Assembly: GCA_027622115.1 (NCBI GenBank)
Contig: JAQBZS010000277.1
Location: 1-8,211 of the forward strand
Direction of reading: 5' to 3'
Length of the DNA: 8,211 bases
Source of the DNA: Planctomycetota bacterium
Lineage (GTDB): Bacteria > Planctomycetota > Planctomycetia > Planctomycetales > Planctomycetaceae
Part shown: piece after piece, positions 6,595 to 8,211 of the stretch
Numbering within the stretch: the first letter of the stretch is position 1
Layout: each line of letters begins with the position of its first letter
Position numbers and translations under genes: made by a program
Notes under the pieces: model-generated
What the model was told of the DNA's origin: nothing
What the model saw: only the letters and a program-made list of their open reading frames with translations
Database searches by the model: none

Positions 6595-6631
6595 AAACGC
6601 ACTCGTCGGCTTGCCCGAGGAGTGCGTTTTT
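6595..6631 (+). terminator. Intrinsic terminator of groES-groEL
   Basis: A 15-nt stem (6595-6609 with 6615-6629) has a single G/G mismatch (6605/6619) and a 5-nt loop (CTTGC). The 3' arm ends in a run of five T (6627-6631). It starts 30 bp after the groEL stop. Read on the minus strand the stem ends in only three T, so it would serve the converging cyclase gene poorly. Confidence 0.88.
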
Positions 6632-6699
6632 CATGCGCGATTTGACATCCGCCTTCACGAAACCGGATTCTCTATGAGACCCGACGTGTGGGACCGGCG

Positions 6700-8211
6700 T
6701 CAATACAGCACGATCGCTCGGCCAGGACCGCCGTGGCAGTCTCGGATTTTGATGGCCGCGAACAGGAAGTAGGCGTTCTCCGGCACCTTGCCGACATTGT
6801 GCAGGAATTCGACGCCCACCATGTCGCGACTTGCCATCGCCCAATACGTCATCAACGCCCGCCGCGAATCCACGCCGCCAAGATCGGGGGCATCGGTGGC
6901 AATGCAACGAATTCCCTGCTGCGCCAGATATACGATCGCATCCGGTCCCGGAGCCGGCCATCCTTCACTGCGGCCATTCAAGGGATCGGCCCATAACCCC
7001 GAGTCGTCCGGTCGCGGCTTGAAGTGCTTGTCGATGTGGCCCGAGCGGAAGATGACAATGTCGCCGCGTTTCAACGGACCATGTTGCTTTTCCCAAGCCG
7101 AAATATGCGACGGTTTGATCTCGGGTGATGCCGGCCAGCTCGGTTTCGGTGCCGTGCCGACCAACGAGCCGACGTCGATCACGCGCGCCGGACCGCACGT
7201 CCATTCGATCGGCACTTGCTCGGTCGTCATCGAACTCGTGCCGCGTGGACCGTACTTCTTTTCGTATTCGGCCAGCAGGGCTCGGACGTGCGGCGCGTAT
7301 TCCACAGCGACACCTTTCGGCGGCAATGCGAATGACGGCGGAACGAGACTCGTTCCCGCTTGGCTATCCATAATGTGCGTGTGATGGTGCAGGTCGAGAT
7401 GCGGGGCGTAAAGGAAATCGACCTTGAGATACGGGTGGCGATGCTTGCCGACTCCCGCTCCCGGCGACGAAACCGGAAAGTCCGTCGCGAGCACGGGTGA
7501 AAGATCGATGGCTCGTTTCTTGCGGGCGGACTCGATCAAACGCCGTGGAAGGTCTCCGCCGACGATCGAGAACGCTCGGATTTCGCCGTACGGGCCGTCC
7601 CGATGTCGCGGCCCCAGCGTGCAGTAGAACGCACCGGTGGCGGGTAACTCGCCGAGACGCGTCGCGCTTTCGGTCCACACCATGCCGTGTTCGAGACCGG
7701 CGTAATGCGTGGGTTCCGCGAGATTCGGCAGCGGCCCCATGCTGGCACTGTCCGTGCCGAGAATCATGACTTTCTTGCTTGCCAGGTACTCCATGCAATC
7801 GGGGTCGGGATTGGGATAGCCGGGGCTTTTGCGTTCCAGCGCGGCCGCGATGAAACGGTGACCGGCAGGAAACGGCCGATAGTATTTGTCCGAATACCCG
7901 CTACGGAACAGCACCACGTCTCCGAAACCCACAGCCCGATGCTGATTCTCGAAGCGTTGAACATGTTTGGCACGAACGAGCGGACTCACACCCTTCGCGG
8001 CTTGGTCCAGCAAATCTCGGATATCCACCACGCACGCTTCGCCACCGAACTGCCACGGCTCGATGACGTGCGTAAACGCGTGACCGAACTTGCCGGAATT
8101 CGGCAGCTTCAATTCGGGCCGCGCGACGGAATGCGGCGGAACATCCAACTGCGTCCCGGTGTTTCCATCGATGGTCAAGACATCAATGTTGTAAGGGCTA
8201 TCCGGTCCGAT
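6700..8211 (-). CDS. Tandem-duplicated cyclase-family protein (kynurenine formamidase-like fold), 5' end missing
   Basis: The frame runs from the right edge to a TGA at 6700-6702, leaving 503 residues; the N-terminus is outside the window. The in-frame TTG at 8176-8178 is internal, since the codons before it (SPYNIDV) continue the expected strand. Numbering from that TTG, two copies of the cyclase fold are visible. Copy 1 (~1-210) has NTGTQLDVPPH (6-16), GDVVLFRSGYSDK (86-98), MILGTDSAS (138-146) and an end of GEIRAFSIV. Copy 2 (~250-492) has AGTSLVPPS (274-282), GDIVIFRSGHIDK (372-384), CIATDAPDLGGVD (425-437) and an end of GGPGRAIVLY. The family usually hydrolyses cyclic or formyl amides at a metal held by HxGTHxDxPxH. 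Here copy 1 has Asn and Gln at the first two His positions but keeps Asp and the last His; copy 2 keeps neither the His residues nor the Asp. A His cluster (HLDLHHHTH, 260-268) precedes the copy 2 motif. The substrate is unknown. The gene is convergent with groEL. Confidence 0.85.
   Translation of the reverse strand: MGPDSPYNIDVLTIDGNTGTQLDVPPHSVARPELKLPNSGKFGHAFTHVIEPWQFGGEACVVDIRDLLDQAAKGVSPLVRAKHVQRFENQHRAVGFGDVVLFRSGYSDKYYRPFPAGHRFIAAALERKSPGYPNPDPDCMEYLASKKVMILGTDSASMGPLPNLAEPTHYAGLEHGMVWTESATRLGELPATGAFYCTLGPRHRDGPYGEIRAFSIVGGDLPRRLIESARKKRAIDLSPVLATDFPVSSPGAGVGKHRHPYLKVDFLYAPHLDLHHHTHIMDSQAGTSLVPPSFALPPKGVAVEYAPHVRALLAEYEKKYGPRGTSSMTTEQVPIEWTCGPARVIDVGSLVGTAPKPSWPASPEIKPSHISAWEKQHGPLKRGDIVIFRSGHIDKHFKPRPDDSGLWADPLNGRSEGWPAPGPDAIVYLAQQGIRCIATDAPDLGGVDSRRALMTYWAMASRDMVGVEFLHNVGKVPENAYFLFAAIKIRDCHGGPGRAIVLY

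Noticed and set aside
6642..6676. TTGACA at 6642-6647 as a promoter
   Set aside because: No -10 element at usable spacing (GGATTC at 17 bp, TCTATG at 23 bp), and no plus-strand gene lies downstream.
5975..6961. Minus-strand open frame (328 codons) spanning the groEL end, the terminator and the cyclase 3' end
   Set aside because: It crosses two real genes and an intrinsic terminator, and its product matches nothing.

Overview
The window looks like a piece of a Planctomycetota-type chromosome. That placement is an inference from a mix of traits: a moderately GC-rich sequence, a glucose-6-phosphate isomerase of the cyanobacterial/plastid-like subfamily, a TPR/SPINDLY-type glycosyltransferase, a groES-groEL pair whose GroEL lacks a Gly-Gly-Met tail, and a long two-domain 'cyclase family' protein. 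I see no phage, insertion sequence, tRNA, rRNA or CRISPR signal. The region reads as ordinary core chromosome with some unusual protein variants.

Layout from left to right. (1) 1-467, plus strand: the 3' end of an open reading frame entering from the left edge. Its C-terminus resembles the small beta modules of secretion/pilus-assembly accessory proteins. (2) 489-2021, minus strand: pgi, convergent with the first gene across only 21 bp and carrying an extra helix-turn-helix-like C-terminal tail. (3) 2022-2388: a divergent intergenic region. It holds an uncertain 68-codon ORF whose stop overlaps the start of the next gene as ATGA. (4) 2389-4242, plus strand: six TPRs followed by an O-GlcNAc-transferase-like catalytic region in which two usually conserved active-site positions are changed. 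(5) 4243-4547: a 305-bp leader containing two abutting hairpins and no CIRCE operator that I can see. (6) 4548-4865 groES and 4949-6565 groEL, plus strand, each with a clear Shine-Dalgarno sequence, closed by a strong intrinsic terminator at 6595-6631. (7) 6700-8211, minus strand: a gene running off the right edge, encoding a tandem duplication of the cyclase/kynurenine-formamidase fold with a degenerate metal-binding motif in both copies.

Functionally, groES-groEL is the only clear operon (chaperonin and co-chaperonin). pgi serves central carbon metabolism. The TPR glycosyltransferase is probably a protein- or glycan-modifying enzyme, or a pseudo-enzyme. The neighbours do not form one obvious pathway, and I do not claim a new multi-gene system. 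The best candidates for something under-described are the duplicated cyclase protein with two eroded metal motifs, the OGT-like enzyme with altered catalytic residues, and the structured, CIRCE-less groESL leader.
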